Below, piece by piece: positions 15,944 to 24,590 of a stretch of DNA of 64,000 nucleotides. Source of the DNA: Scopulibacillus_A cellulosilyticus (lineage in GTDB: Bacteria > Bacillota > Bacilli > Bacillales > Sporolactobacillaceae); assembly GCF_042665295.1 (NCBI RefSeq), contig NZ_JBHTCO010000004.1:496001-560000 (forward strand). The letters run 5' to 3'. The position numbers and the translations under genes are program-made. Numbering within the stretch: position 1 is the stretch's first letter; every line of letters begins with the position of its first letter. The notes beneath the pieces are model-generated. The model did not search any database, was not told the DNA's origin, and saw nothing but the letters and a program-made list of their open reading frames with translations.

Positions 15944-15971
15944 ACTATAACAGAGGGCTTGGCCTCGTCAA
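15944..15971 (-). promoter_or_regulatory. Candidate sigma-A promoter of the aceBA operon
   Basis: Reading the reverse strand: TTGACG (15971-15966), a 16-base spacer and TATAGT (15949-15944), placing the transcription start near 15937, about 60 bases before the Cys-rich microprotein gene. Confidence 0.5.
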
Positions 15972-16102
15972 TGATTTTTTTGAAATTTTTTAAAAAATAT
16001 TTTTTTATATGAAAAGCACCGAAAATTCAAGGAACTAGAATGTAATTGTTCATTTTTAAACTAAGCCGCCATATATTTATATTAGAAAGCGAGGCGGAGA
16101 TA

Positions 16103-16375
16103 ATGGCGAAAATATCAGATTTTCAAGCAAAAGAGGTTGTCAATGTAGAAAATGGTAAAAGGCTTGGTCATATTGGTGATTTGGATGTTAATTTAACATC
16201 AGGTAAAATCGAGAGTTTAATTATTCCCGGTTCAGGGAAAATGATGGGGCTCCTTGGCAGGGACAATGATGTTACCATACCGTGGCGCAACATTGTCCGG
16301 ATTGGTGCAGATGTCATTTTAGTACGATTTCATGAAGCAGGCTCTGACGAATACCAGCAAAACAAAGATTCATAG
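16103..16375 (+). CDS. ylmC: YlmC/YmxH-family PRC-barrel sporulation protein
   Basis: Small (90 aa) PRC-barrel-like protein of the YlmC/YmxH family, conserved in spore formers; its biochemical role is not established. The sequence shows the family pattern of a glycine-containing beta barrel (KRLGHIGDLDVNL, GKIESLIIPG, GRDNDVTIPWRNIVRIGADVILV). Start ATG at 16103 follows GAGGCGG; an earlier in-frame ATG at 16046 has no ribosome site. First of the ylm cluster. ylmA, an ABC ATPase gene upstream in B. subtilis, is not present. Confidence 0.88.
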   Translation: MAKISDFQAKEVVNVENGKRLGHIGDLDVNLTSGKIESLIIPGSGKMMGLLGRDNDVTIPWRNIVRIGADVILVRFHEAGSDEYQQNKDS

Positions 16376-16462
16376 ATTTATCCTAGATAAATCACCAAAT
16401 AAGCAATAACATATGGTAAAATGAAAGAAACTTTGTACGAAAGTTATAAGGGAGTGTCACAT

Positions 16463-17296
16463 ATGGCGTCAGAACCTTTTTCTGTAGAAACTGAAAAGTC
16501 ATTACATATGAAAAATGTCATACTTGATCATAATAAAGCTATTATTGCAGGAATAAGTACTCGAAGGGGCGGCGTCAGCAATAAACCTTTTGACAGCTTA
16601 AATATGGGATTTCATGTACATGATGATCAAAAAGCGGTATTAGAAAATCGCAGGAGATTAGCAGAGGATTTAGGCGTTTCGCTTGATCACTGGGTGGCCG
16701 CGGAGCAAGTTCACGGTACGAATTTAGCTCGGGTTACTTCCAGTGACGGCGGTAAAGGTGCTTATGATTTAGATACAGCGATCAAAGATACTGACGGGTT
16801 GTATACAACTGATGATCAAGTCATGCTTACAGCATGCTATGCCGATTGTGTGCCCATTTATTTTTATTCAAAAAATAAGCATGCTGTAGGTCTTCTTCAT
16901 GCGGGGTGGAGGGGAACCGTTGGCCAAGGCGCAGCAAAAATGGTGAACACTTGGAAAAGTGAACTTGGCATTTTGCCTCATGACATCCACGTGATTATTG
17001 GTCCTTCAATCGGCGGGTGCTGTTACGAGGTGGATGAAAATGTTATTCGCCATATTAAAGATATTAACCGGTTGGATATCAAAGAGGTTGCAAAGCAAGT
17101 TGACCATAACCATTTTATGTTGGATTTAAAAGAATTAAACAAACGATTATTGGCGGCGTCGGGAGTACCGGAAAGCCAAATTGAAGTCAGCTCTTACTGT
17201 ACAAGCTGCCGGAATGACCTGTTTTATTCATATCGCGCAGAAAATGGAAAGACAGGAAGGATACTCAGTTATATTGGTATAATTAAGGGTGATTAG
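16463..17296 (+). CDS. pgeF: YlmD/PgeF-family polyphenol oxidase / purine nucleoside phosphorylase-like protein
   Basis: 277-aa member of the multicopper polyphenol-oxidase-fold family (DUF152, YfiH/PgeF), proposed to correct mis-incorporated residues in peptidoglycan precursors and reported to have purine nucleoside activity in some members. Conserved metal ligands are visible: the HAGWRGTVGQGAA histidine, CYADCVPI and the C-terminal SYCTSCRNDLFYSYRAE. AAGGGAGTG precedes the ATG at 16463. Downstream ylmE begins four bases after the stop. Confidence 0.87.
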   Translation: MASEPFSVETEKSLHMKNVILDHNKAIIAGISTRRGGVSNKPFDSLNMGFHVHDDQKAVLENRRRLAEDLGVSLDHWVAAEQVHGTNLARVTSSDGGKGAYDLDTAIKDTDGLYTTDDQVMLTACYADCVPIYFYSKNKHAVGLLHAGWRGTVGQGAAKMVNTWKSELGILPHDIHVIIGPSIGGCCYEVDENVIRHIKDINRLDIKEVAKQVDHNHFMLDLKELNKRLLAASGVPESQIEVSSYCTSCRNDLFYSYRAENGKTGRILSYIGIIKGD

Positions 17297-17300
17297 CATC

Positions 17301-17981
17301 ATGACAGTATTAGATAATCTAGAAATGATACAAAGCAATATCTTTCAAGCATGCGAAAGGTCGAATCGGCGCACTGAAGACGTAAAAATAATTGGTGTTA
17401 CGAAATATGTAAGCTGTGAGAGGGCGAGGGAAGCAGTAGATGCCGGGGTGCTGCATTTAGGAGAAAATCGTAAAGAAGGGCTCTTAAAAAAAAGACAAGC
17501 CATTAGTGATGATAAAGTGAACTGGCATTTTATCGGCTCGCTTCAGTCCCGGAAGGTCAAGGAAGTCATTGATTATATTGATTTTCTGCATTCCCTTGAC
17601 CGGTTATCTTTGGCTAAGGAAATTAATAAACGGGCCAAAAAACCTGTCCAATGCTTTGTGCAAGTCAATATTTCCGGTGAAGAATCAAAACACGGTCTGC
17701 AGGAAAATGAACTGGAAGATTTTGTTCAACAATTGAAACATTTTGATAAAATTAAAGTTATTGGTTTAATGACTATGGCTCCCCATATTGATAATGAACA
17801 GGAAATTCGTCAAATTTTTCGCCGGTTAAAAGAGTGGCAAACTGATATACAAGAAAAAAAATGGGATCATGCCCCATGTACTGAATTATCCATGGGTATG
17901 TCTAATGATTATCAAATTGCGATTGAAGAAGGGGCTACTTTTGTACGTATAGGGACGGCTCTGGTTGGAAAAGACGAGTAA
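17301..17981 (+). CDS. ylmE: YlmE/YggS, pyridoxal-phosphate homeostasis protein
   Basis: PLP-binding, non-catalytic alanine-racemase-fold protein (226 aa) that maintains vitamin B6 and amino-acid homeostasis. The PLP lysine lies in the KIIGVTKYVS segment; further family motifs are HLGENRKEG, WHFIGSLQSRKVK, NISGEESKHGL, GLMTMAPH and ELSMGMSNDYQIAIEEGATFVRIGTALVG (shown as adjacent blocks). ATG at 17301 follows AAGGGTG; a GTG at 17289 would overlap pgeF and has no spacing support. Confidence 0.94.
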   Translation: MTVLDNLEMIQSNIFQACERSNRRTEDVKIIGVTKYVSCERAREAVDAGVLHLGENRKEGLLKKRQAISDDKVNWHFIGSLQSRKVKEVIDYIDFLHSLDRLSLAKEINKRAKKPVQCFVQVNISGEESKHGLQENELEDFVQQLKHFDKIKVIGLMTMAPHIDNEQEIRQIFRRLKEWQTDIQEKKWDHAPCTELSMGMSNDYQIAIEEGATFVRIGTALVGKDE

Positions 17982-17994
17982 AGGGGAATAAAAC

Positions 17995-18426
17995 ATGGGT
18001 ATTAAAACGACTTTTAAGCGTTTTTTTGACCTCGATGATGAATCTGATGAGTTGATTGAAGATCATTATGATGATATAAAAGATGAAAATAGGCCGGCTG
18101 AATTGTCACGGCCGCAGCCGGTAAAAAAACAAAATGTCGTATCACTCCAAAGTATTCATCAGCAAACAAAAGTGATCATAGTGGAACCGCGGGCTTTTAA
18201 CGATGTTGAGAATATTGCTGCTCACATTAAAAACCGCAAAACAGTGGTTCTTAACATGCAGCGAATCCCGGAAAACGAAGCCCGGCGTACGCTCGATTTC
18301 CTGGCGGGAACCATTTATGCTTTGGATGGACAGATGCAAAAGCTGGGAACGGATACGTTTATGTGTGCACCGGAACACGTAGATATAACCGGAATTGATA
18401 CAGAAATGTTGAAAAAGAGAACTTAG
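17995..18426 (+). CDS. sepF: SepF, FtsZ-associated division protein
   Basis: Membrane-binding Z-ring anchor that bundles FtsZ filaments, 143 aa. It has an N-terminal amphipathic helix (GIKTTFKRFFDL), an acidic/proline linker, and the C-terminal DUF552 ring-forming domain with VEPRAFNDVENIA, NMQRIP and ARRTLDFLAGTIYALDG. Start ATG has AAGGGGA upstream. It works with FtsA and FtsZ encoded upstream and DivIVA encoded downstream. Confidence 0.96.
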   Translation: MGIKTTFKRFFDLDDESDELIEDHYDDIKDENRPAELSRPQPVKKQNVVSLQSIHQQTKVIIVEPRAFNDVENIAAHIKNRKTVVLNMQRIPENEARRTLDFLAGTIYALDGQMQKLGTDTFMCAPEHVDITGIDTEMLKKRT

Positions 18427-18436
18427 AGGTGAAGGA

Positions 18437-18709
18437 ATGATACTTTTTCAGATCATAAGAATTCTATCTGAAATTATTTATATTTATTCTTGGATACTTA
18501 TCATTTATATTTTAATGTCATGGTTCCCAGGAATAAGAGATTCTTCAATCGGCCGTTTTTTGGCGCGTATTTGTGAACCTTATTTGGCGCCGTTTAGAAA
18601 AATCATACCCCCAATTGGCGGTATGATAGATATTTCACCTTGGCTTGCGTTTATTGTATTAAATCTTGCTTCAAGAGGGATTAATTACCTCCCTGCATTA
18701 TTATATTAG
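18437..18709 (+). CDS. ylmG: YlmG, YggT-family small membrane protein
   Basis: 90-aa protein with two predicted membrane helices (about residues 5-27 and 64-84) separated by the family signature around SWFPGIRDS and YLAPFRKIIPP. YggT/YlmG proteins are conserved beside sepF from firmicutes to chloroplasts, where they affect nucleoid or division organisation; their activity is not defined. GAGGTGAAGG precedes the ATG, ten bases after sepF. Confidence 0.92.
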   Translation: MILFQIIRILSEIIYIYSWILIIYILMSWFPGIRDSSIGRFLARICEPYLAPFRKIIPPIGGMIDISPWLAFIVLNLASRGINYLPALLY

Positions 18710-18719
18710 AGGTATTTTT

Positions 18720-19493
18720 ATGTCAATTTATCAGCACTTCAGAGATGATGAAAAGCCGTTCATTGATACGATATTGGATTGGCAAGATTTTGTTATGACA
18801 AGATATGCCCCTAAATGTACGGATTTCCTTGATCCGCGTCAGCAAGAAATATTACGGTTGGTTATCGGCAGCCAAGGTGAAGTGAATGCACATTTTTTTG
18901 GCGGATTTGAGGCTGCGGAAAGAAAAAGGGCGTTGCTCGTTCCAGAATATTTTCAAGTTCAGCAAGAAAGTTTTGGATTATCACTATTTGAACTGGATTA
19001 TCCAGCAAAATTTGCTAAAATAACACATAGAGAGCTGCTTGGGTCTTTATTGGGTTTGGGACTTGTTCGCGATAAATTTGGAGATTTATTGTTCAAAGAC
19101 GATTGCATTCAATTTTTAGCTGCCCAGGAAGTGGCTGATTTTGTTGCAGCTCATTTAACACATGTTGGTAAAGTTGGCGTGTCTTGTAAAGAAAAGCCGC
19201 TCTCAGAAATTTTACATATTGAAACCCATTGGGATGAAGCCGCAGGGACTGTATCTTCATTAAGACTTGATACGGTGCTTTCAGAGATCTACAAACTTTC
19301 CCGAACTAAAATTGCCGGGCACATTGAGTCAGGCGGAGTAAAAGTTAATTGGAAGACTGTTGAAAAAACTGGGTATGAACTGGCGCCTGGAGATTATTTA
19401 TCTGTCCGCGGATTTGGAAGAAGCCGTTTATTTGCTGTAGAAGGGGTAACAAAAAAGGGCAAGCAACGGATCCGGTATGGCCGTTTGGTATAA
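18720..19493 (+). CDS. ylmH: YlmH, S4-domain RNA-binding protein
   Basis: 257-aa protein with an N-terminal YlmH-type domain (DPRQQEILRLVIG, FFGGFEAAERKRALL) and a C-terminal S4 RNA-binding domain (RLDTVLSEIYKLSR, GGVKVNWK). In B. subtilis YlmH binds stalled 50S-peptidyl-tRNA complexes and acts in ribosome-associated quality control parallel to RqcH, which is encoded at 36516-38246 in this window. ATG at 18720 is preceded by AGAGGT; the longer frame into ylmG is rejected. Confidence 0.94.
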   Translation: MSIYQHFRDDEKPFIDTILDWQDFVMTRYAPKCTDFLDPRQQEILRLVIGSQGEVNAHFFGGFEAAERKRALLVPEYFQVQQESFGLSLFELDYPAKFAKITHRELLGSLLGLGLVRDKFGDLLFKDDCIQFLAAQEVADFVAAHLTHVGKVGVSCKEKPLSEILHIETHWDEAAGTVSSLRLDTVLSEIYKLSRTKIAGHIESGGVKVNWKTVEKTGYELAPGDYLSVRGFGRSRLFAVEGVTKKGKQRIRYGRLV

Positions 19494-19574
19494 AGTTGTC
19501 AATTTGTTGAAGGAAACAATCATTTTATGTCGAAGAATATAAAAACTTACCATTATGACATGGAGGTGGCACGG

Positions 19575-20072
19575 TTGCCATTAACACCTTTAGATATTCA
19601 TAACAAGGAATTCACAAGAGGATTTCGCGGTTATGATGAAGATGAAGTCAATGATTTTCTTGATCAAGTCATTAAAGATTATGAGACGATGACACGCGAA
19701 AAAAAAGAAATGGAAGAAAAGATTCAGCAATTAGAAGAAAGGCTCAGCCATTTTTCCACTATTGAAAAGACTTTAAATCAATCGATATTAGTTGCCCAGG
19801 AAACTGCGGAAGATGTCAGGCATAATGCTGAAAAAGAAGCTAAGCTGATTGTAAAAGAAGCAGAAAAAAATGCCGATCGCATTATTAATGAGGCGCTAGC
19901 TAAATCAAGAAAATTAACATTTGATATTGATGAACTTAAGAAAGAGGCCAATGTTTACAGGACCAGGTTCCGCATGCTCATTGAAGCCCAGCTTGAGCTT
20001 TTGAAAAACGACGAATGGGATAAAATGTTCTCTCCGATTGAAGAAAATGAAGAAGAAGTGGTCTCAAAATAA
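19575..20072 (+). CDS. divIVA: DivIVA, curvature-sensing division and pole protein
   Basis: Coiled-coil scaffold that binds negatively curved membrane at septa and poles and positions division and sporulation factors. The 165-aa product begins PLTPLDIHNKEFTRGF, the conserved membrane-binding N-terminal domain with GYDEDEVNDFLDQV, then a long coiled coil. The start is TTG at 19575, six bases after GGAGGTG; this gives exactly the family N-terminus and length, while the ATG at 19527 adds 16 unrelated residues without a ribosome site. Confidence 0.95.
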   Translation: MPLTPLDIHNKEFTRGFRGYDEDEVNDFLDQVIKDYETMTREKKEMEEKIQQLEERLSHFSTIEKTLNQSILVAQETAEDVRHNAEKEAKLIVKEAEKNADRIINEALAKSRKLTFDIDELKKEANVYRTRFRMLIEAQLELLKNDEWDKMFSPIEENEEEVVSK

Positions 20073-20082
20073 CAGTGTATCT

Positions 20083-20112
20083 TGACGAACCACTGCTTAA
20101 TTTCATATACTA
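20083..20112 (+). promoter_or_regulatory. Sigma-A promoter of ileS
   Basis: TTGACG (20083-20088), an 18-base spacer and TATACT (20107-20112), just after the divIVA stop and about 40 bases before the T-box leader. Confidence 0.7.
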
Positions 20113-20154
20113 TCATCATACTTAAAAATCATATTTAGAAAAACCAAAAATATA

Positions 20155-20397
20155 AAACGATGACGAGGACAGTATCTGTAAAATCACAACGCAGCGAGTC
20201 AGGGTTGGTGAAAGCCTGAATTTTGGTTTTACTTGAGAAAATCACCTCAGAGTTCCATTCTGAAAGCTTATTTGTAATTAAGAAATGGCGTGCATTCACG
20301 TTACGAATTTTAAGTCGGCAAAAGTTATATGTCTTTTGTCTATTAGGGTGGTACCGCGGGTCTTCTCGTCCCTTTATGGGGCGGGGAGACTTTTTTT
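20155..20397 (+). ncRNA. T-box leader riboswitch (isoleucine) controlling ileS
   Basis: The T-box sequence AGGGTGGTACCGCG lies at about 20345-20358 and is followed by a terminator stem (GTCTTCTCGTCCC / GGGGCGGGGAGAC) and eight T-rich bases. Stem I is recognisable: GAGG (20165-20168) with AGTA (20171-20174) faces ATC-A-CCTC (20241-20248), so the specifier codon reads ATC, isoleucine; an apical GGTTGGTG is also present. Uncharged tRNA-Ile would pair with the T-box and prevent termination, raising IleRS synthesis. Confidence 0.95.
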
Positions 20398-20460
20398 GTA
20401 CTCAAAAATTTCGTAACAAATTAATTAACAATAAAAGTATATGACAGGAGGACGAAGCGC

Positions 20461-23217
20461 ATGAATTATAAAGATACATTACTCATGCCAAAAACTGACT
20501 TTCCGATGCGCGGGAATTTACCTAATAAAGAACCGCAAATGCAAGAGGAGTGGGAAGCGGATCACTTATATGAAAAAGTATTAGAAAAAAATCAGGGCAA
20601 GCCGTTATTTGTTTTACATGACGGTCCGCCGTATGCCAATGGCGATATCCATATTGGCCATGCAGAAAACAAAGTTCTAAAAGATATCATTAATCGATTT
20701 AAATCAATGAGCGGATTTAATGCACCATATGTGCCCGGCTGGGATACTCACGGCCTTCCAATTGAACATGCGTTAACGAAAAAAGGTGTAGACCGTAAAA
20801 AAATGAGTGTCGCTGAATTCCGCAAGCTTTGTGCCGAATATGCCTTGGAGCAGGTTGAGCACCAAAAGAAACAGTTCAAACGGTTAGGCGTCCGCGGTGA
20901 TTGGGATAACCCGTATATTACATTAAAGAAAGAATATGAAGCCGAACAAATTAAAGTTTTCGGTGAGATGGCTAAAAAAGGCTATATTTATAAAGATAAA
21001 AAGACCGTTTATTGGTCGCCGTCTTCTGAATCCGCATTAGCCGAAGCCGAAATTGAATATCAAGATAAGCGTTCGCCGTCAATCTATGTCGCATTCAAAG
21101 TAAAAGACGGGAAAGACGTTTTGGCTGGAGATGAAGAATTTGTTATTTGGACAACGACTCCGTGGACAATTCCGGCTAATTTAGGTATCGCAGTAAATCC
21201 TGAATTTGACTACAGCGTCGTTAAAGTTAATGATCGTAAATTTATCGTTGCCTCAGAGCTTGTAGAATCACTAAAATCAACTTTAGATTGGGAAAACTGT
21301 GAAACAGTTCAAAAAATTAAAGGACGGGAATTAGAAAACCTTGTCGCAAGTCATCCTTTCTATGATCGTGATTCGTTAATTATGCTGGGCGACCACGTTA
21401 CTCTTGATGCAGGTACAGGCTGTGTTCATACAGCTCCCGGACATGGTGAAGACGACTACTTTATTGGTAAAAAATATGGATTAGATATCCTTTGTCCTGT
21501 TGATGAAAAAGGTGTCTTCACTGCTGAAGCGCCCGGATTTGAAGGACTGTTTTATGATAAAGCCAACAAATCAGTAACGGATAAGCTTAATGAAGTTGGC
21601 GCTTTAATCAAGCTTGACTTCTTCACACACTCGTATCCGCATGACTGGCGGACAAAAAAGCCGATTATTTTTAGAGCAACCGAACAATGGTTTGCTTCAA
21701 TAAAAGATTTTCGCGATGAATTGCTTGAAGCGATTAAAAACGTAAACTGGATCCCTTCATGGGGTGAAACCAGACTGTTTAATATGGTCCGTGACCGCGA
21801 GGATTGGTGTATTTCCAGACAGCGCGCATGGGGCGTGCCGATTCCGGTATTTTACGGTGAAGACGGAGAAGCGATTATTACTGATGAAACGATTCAACAT
21901 GTATCAGACCTTTTCCGTGAACATGGTTCAAATATTTGGTTCGAACGGGAGGCAAAAGATTTATTGCCGGAAGGGTTTACTTCACCGCATAGTCCAAATG
22001 GTAAATTCAGAAAAGAAATTGATATTATGGATGTTTGGTTTGATTCCGGGTCTTCGCATCAGGCCGTTCTTGAAGCGAGAGAGGGTCTGCGCCGTCCCGC
22101 TGATTTATATCTTGAAGGGTCTGACCAATACCGCGGCTGGTTCAACTCATCCTTATCAACTGCTGTTGCCGTAACGGGAGAAGCCCCATATAAGGCTGTG
22201 TTAAGCCACGGCTTTACACTTGACGGTGAAGGACGGAAAATGAGTAAGTCAATCGGCAATGTGATTGATCCGATTAAAGTTATGAAACAGCTTGGCGCCG
22301 ATATTATCCGCCTCTGGGTTTCATCTGTTGATTATCAGGCTGATGTCCGGGTCTCTCAGGATATTTTAAAACAAGTGGCAGAAGTTTATCGTAAAATTAG
22401 AAACACTTTACGTTTTACCCTTGGCAATTTGAACGATTTTAAACCGGAAAATACCGTTAATGTTCAAGATATGCCGGAACTGGATCGTTATATGATGATT
22501 AAGCTCAATCATTTAATTGAAAAAGTTATGAATGCATATAATGATTATCAGTTCCTGACAGTATATAATGCCATCCATAACTACTGTACAGTAGACTTAA
22601 GTGCATTTTATATGGATATTGCCAAAGACGTGCTTTATACTGAACCGGAAAACAGCCTTAAGCGCCGTTCTATCCAAACAGTTCTTTATAAAACGCTTGT
22701 CGCACTTACTAAGATGCTGTCGCCGATTATTCCGCATACCGCAGAAGAAGTATGGAATTTTATCCCTGGCGTGACAGAAGCATATGTTCAGCTGACAGAT
22801 ATGCCGGAAACTGAACAAGTTGAAAACGAAGAAGAAATTGTGAAAAAATGGGATAAGCTGATAGATGTCAGAGACGATGTCCTTAAAGCGCTCGAAGTGT
22901 CAAGAAATGCGAAAGTTATCGGTAAATCTCTTGAAGCAGCTGTCTTATTATATCCGGCAGAAGAGAACCTATCCTTACTAAAGGAACAAGAAGATTTGGA
23001 TAAATTGTTTATTGTTTCCCAAGTTGAAATCAAAGGCTCAATCAATGAAGCGCCAGAAGAAGCTGAAAAATATGATGAAGTATCCATTGTCATTAAAGAA
23101 GCAGAAGGTGAAAAGTGTGAACGCTGCTGGGTTGTTTCAACGACCGTAGGCGAAGACAAAGATCACCCGCAGTTGTGCGACTCCTGTGCGGAAACAATAA
23201 AAAAATATTATGAGTAA
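20461..23217 (+). CDS. ileS: Isoleucyl-tRNA synthetase
   Basis: Class I synthetase of 918 aa charging tRNA-Ile. It shows the HIGH-type motif in PPYANGDIHIGHA near residue 57-70, the CP1 editing domain (TTPWTIPANLGIA), KMSKS at residues 593-597, the anticodon-binding domain, and a C-terminal zinc site with CERCWVV and CDSC. This is the eubacterial-type enzyme, not the mupirocin-resistant form. A GGAGGA site precedes the ATG. Controlled by the T-box upstream and followed by a strong terminator. Confidence 0.98.
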   Translation: MNYKDTLLMPKTDFPMRGNLPNKEPQMQEEWEADHLYEKVLEKNQGKPLFVLHDGPPYANGDIHIGHAENKVLKDIINRFKSMSGFNAPYVPGWDTHGLPIEHALTKKGVDRKKMSVAEFRKLCAEYALEQVEHQKKQFKRLGVRGDWDNPYITLKKEYEAEQIKVFGEMAKKGYIYKDKKTVYWSPSSESALAEAEIEYQDKRSPSIYVAFKVKDGKDVLAGDEEFVIWTTTPWTIPANLGIAVNPEFDYSVVKVNDRKFIVASELVESLKSTLDWENCETVQKIKGRELENLVASHPFYDRDSLIMLGDHVTLDAGTGCVHTAPGHGEDDYFIGKKYGLDILCPVDEKGVFTAEAPGFEGLFYDKANKSVTDKLNEVGALIKLDFFTHSYPHDWRTKKPIIFRATEQWFASIKDFRDELLEAIKNVNWIPSWGETRLFNMVRDREDWCISRQRAWGVPIPVFYGEDGEAIITDETIQHVSDLFREHGSNIWFEREAKDLLPEGFTSPHSPNGKFRKEIDIMDVWFDSGSSHQAVLEAREGLRRPADLYLEGSDQYRGWFNSSLSTAVAVTGEAPYKAVLSHGFTLDGEGRKMSKSIGNVIDPIKVMKQLGADIIRLWVSSVDYQADVRVSQDILKQVAEVYRKIRNTLRFTLGNLNDFKPENTVNVQDMPELDRYMMIKLNHLIEKVMNAYNDYQFLTVYNAIHNYCTVDLSAFYMDIAKDVLYTEPENSLKRRSIQTVLYKTLVALTKMLSPIIPHTAEEVWNFIPGVTEAYVQLTDMPETEQVENEEEIVKKWDKLIDVRDDVLKALEVSRNAKVIGKSLEAAVLLYPAEENLSLLKEQEDLDKLFIVSQVEIKGSINEAPEEAEKYDEVSIVIKEAEGEKCERCWVVSTTVGEDKDHPQLCDSCAETIKKYYE

Positions 23218-23222
23218 GACAA

Positions 23223-23253
23223 AATTGCCAGGCAAAAGCCTGGCAATTTTTTT
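23223..23253 (+). terminator. Terminator after ileS
   Basis: TTGCCAGGC, a four-A loop, GCCTGGCAA, then seven T. Strong Rho-independent terminator immediately after the stop codon. Confidence 0.95.
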
Positions 23254-23329
23254 GCCAAAAGTTAATTCGTCTAATACATGTGCTTCTAAACCAAACTATA
23301 AATGTCCGGTAAAAATGGGGGTGAAGATC

Positions 23330-24013
23330 TTGCGCTTATACGAGGACATAAAAAAACAGCTTATCCAAAGAAAACAAGAGCTTGAAAAAGAATTAAATAT
23401 AAATAATGAATTTGGCCTGGAAGAACCTTACGCGTCCAGCGAAGCATCCGGTGAACTTTCACAATATGATAACCATCCCGCTGACTCAGGATCAGCACTT
23501 TATGAACGCGAGAAAGACTTAACCTTAAGAAACTTCTCAAGAGAGGAATTACAAGATATTAACGCCGCTCTTGAACGAATGGAAAAAGGCACTTACGGCA
23601 TTGATGAAAAGACCGGAGAAGCGATTCCTTATGCGCGGCTGGAGGCTCTTCCAACGGCCAGAACAAATGTATTAACATCGCCTAACCAGGACAAAGCGCA
23701 CGGCCGGCCGATTGAAGAAGAAGTCATTGCGCAGATGGAAGAAGAATGGGCAACAAATAGTGATGAGACAGAATATAATGAGCAGAATGCTTATGATATT
23801 GTCTCTTCATTTAATGAATCAAGCATGACTTACGATGATTCATCGAACATGGATAACGAAGACGGCATGGGCTATGTTGAGCTTGTTGAAGCCATTGGCG
23901 CAACAGGTATAGATGGGTATCAAGGAGATGATCAAGTTCAATTTCTCCGTAATATTCAGTATGACAAATGGATGAATCAAGAAAATGTTGCTGAAGATGA
24001 TAATGAAGAATAG
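23330..24013 (+). CDS. ylyA: YlyA/YteA-like, DksA/TraR-family protein lacking zinc cysteines
   Basis: 227-aa protein related to the TraR/DksA-type regulators YlyA and YteA of bacilli. Family blocks are ELSQYDNHPADSGSALYEREKD, split over residues about 38-60, followed by MEKGTYGIDEKTGEAIPYARLEALPTAR. In most zinc-binding relatives the GTYG block continues with cysteine; here it is Asp and no cysteine remains, so it cannot form the zinc finger. A long acidic C-terminal tail follows. TTG at 23330 is chosen after GGGGGTG. In B. subtilis ylyA sits in this same place between ileS and lspA. Confidence 0.85.
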   Translation: MRLYEDIKKQLIQRKQELEKELNINNEFGLEEPYASSEASGELSQYDNHPADSGSALYEREKDLTLRNFSREELQDINAALERMEKGTYGIDEKTGEAIPYARLEALPTARTNVLTSPNQDKAHGRPIEEEVIAQMEEEWATNSDETEYNEQNAYDIVSSFNESSMTYDDSSNMDNEDGMGYVELVEAIGATGIDGYQGDDQVQFLRNIQYDKWMNQENVAEDDNEE

Positions 24014-24023
24014 GATGGATTTA

Positions 24024-24062
24024 GATCACAGCCTGCGTCCGGCTGTGATCTCGTTTTCTTTA
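24024..24062 (+). terminator. Terminator after ylyA-like gene
   Basis: GATCACAGCC (24024-24033) and GGCTGTGATC (24041-24050) with a seven-base loop, followed by TCGTTTTCTTT. Confidence 0.85.
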
Positions 24063-24119
24063 TTTAGGGCATTATGCTAAAATGCAAAGGTACAGATAAT
24101 AAAAACGGAGGAGAAGCGG

Positions 24120-24590
24120 TTGATTTATTATGGACTTGCTATAATTGTTTTAATTATTGATCAGCTGTCAAAATGGCTGATTGTGAAAAATATGTTTGTT
24201 GGCGAAAGCTTTCAAATCATTCCGCATGTTTTATATTTAACTTCTGTTAGAAATACGGGCGCTGCATGGAGTATTTTACAAGGAAAAATGTTTTTCTTCT
24301 TCATCGTAACCATTGTAGTGCTTATTGTTGTCATTTACTATATGCAAAAGATCGGCAGGTTTCGTCCATTATTAGGAATAGCTCTGGCTCTTATTATCGG
24401 CGGAACGCTAGGTAATTTTTTAGACAGGTTATTTAGGGGAGAAGTCGTCGATTTTATTCATGTTTATATTTTTACATACAACTTTCCAACTTTTAATGTT
24501 GCTGATTCAATGCTTTGCATTGGTGTTATTTTAGTATTTATTTTTATGTTTTTAGAAGAAAAAAAGGAGAAACAGCATGGAAAAAAGTGA
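24120..24590 (+). CDS. lspA: Lipoprotein signal peptidase (signal peptidase II)
   Basis: Membrane aspartyl protease, 156 aa, that removes signal peptides of diacylglyceryl prolipoproteins. Four membrane spans are evident, with family motifs RNTGAAWS, GNFLDRLFRGEVVDF and FPTFNVADS containing the catalytic aspartates. The start is TTG at 24120 with GGAGGAG six bases upstream. A candidate extended -10 (TGCTAAAAT) lies upstream near 24075. Its 3' end overlaps rluD by 14 bases, indicating coupling. Confidence 0.96.
   Translation: MIYYGLAIIVLIIDQLSKWLIVKNMFVGESFQIIPHVLYLTSVRNTGAAWSILQGKMFFFFIVTIVVLIVVIYYMQKIGRFRPLLGIALALIIGGTLGNFLDRLFRGEVVDFIHVYIFTYNFPTFNVADSMLCIGVILVFIFMFLEEKKEKQHGKK

Noticed and set aside
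20223..20444. 73-codon open frame upstream of ileS
   Set aside because: It falls inside the T-box leader and its terminator.
22788..23159. 123-codon Ser-rich reverse open frame in ileS
   Set aside because: Antisense shadow of the ileS C-terminus.
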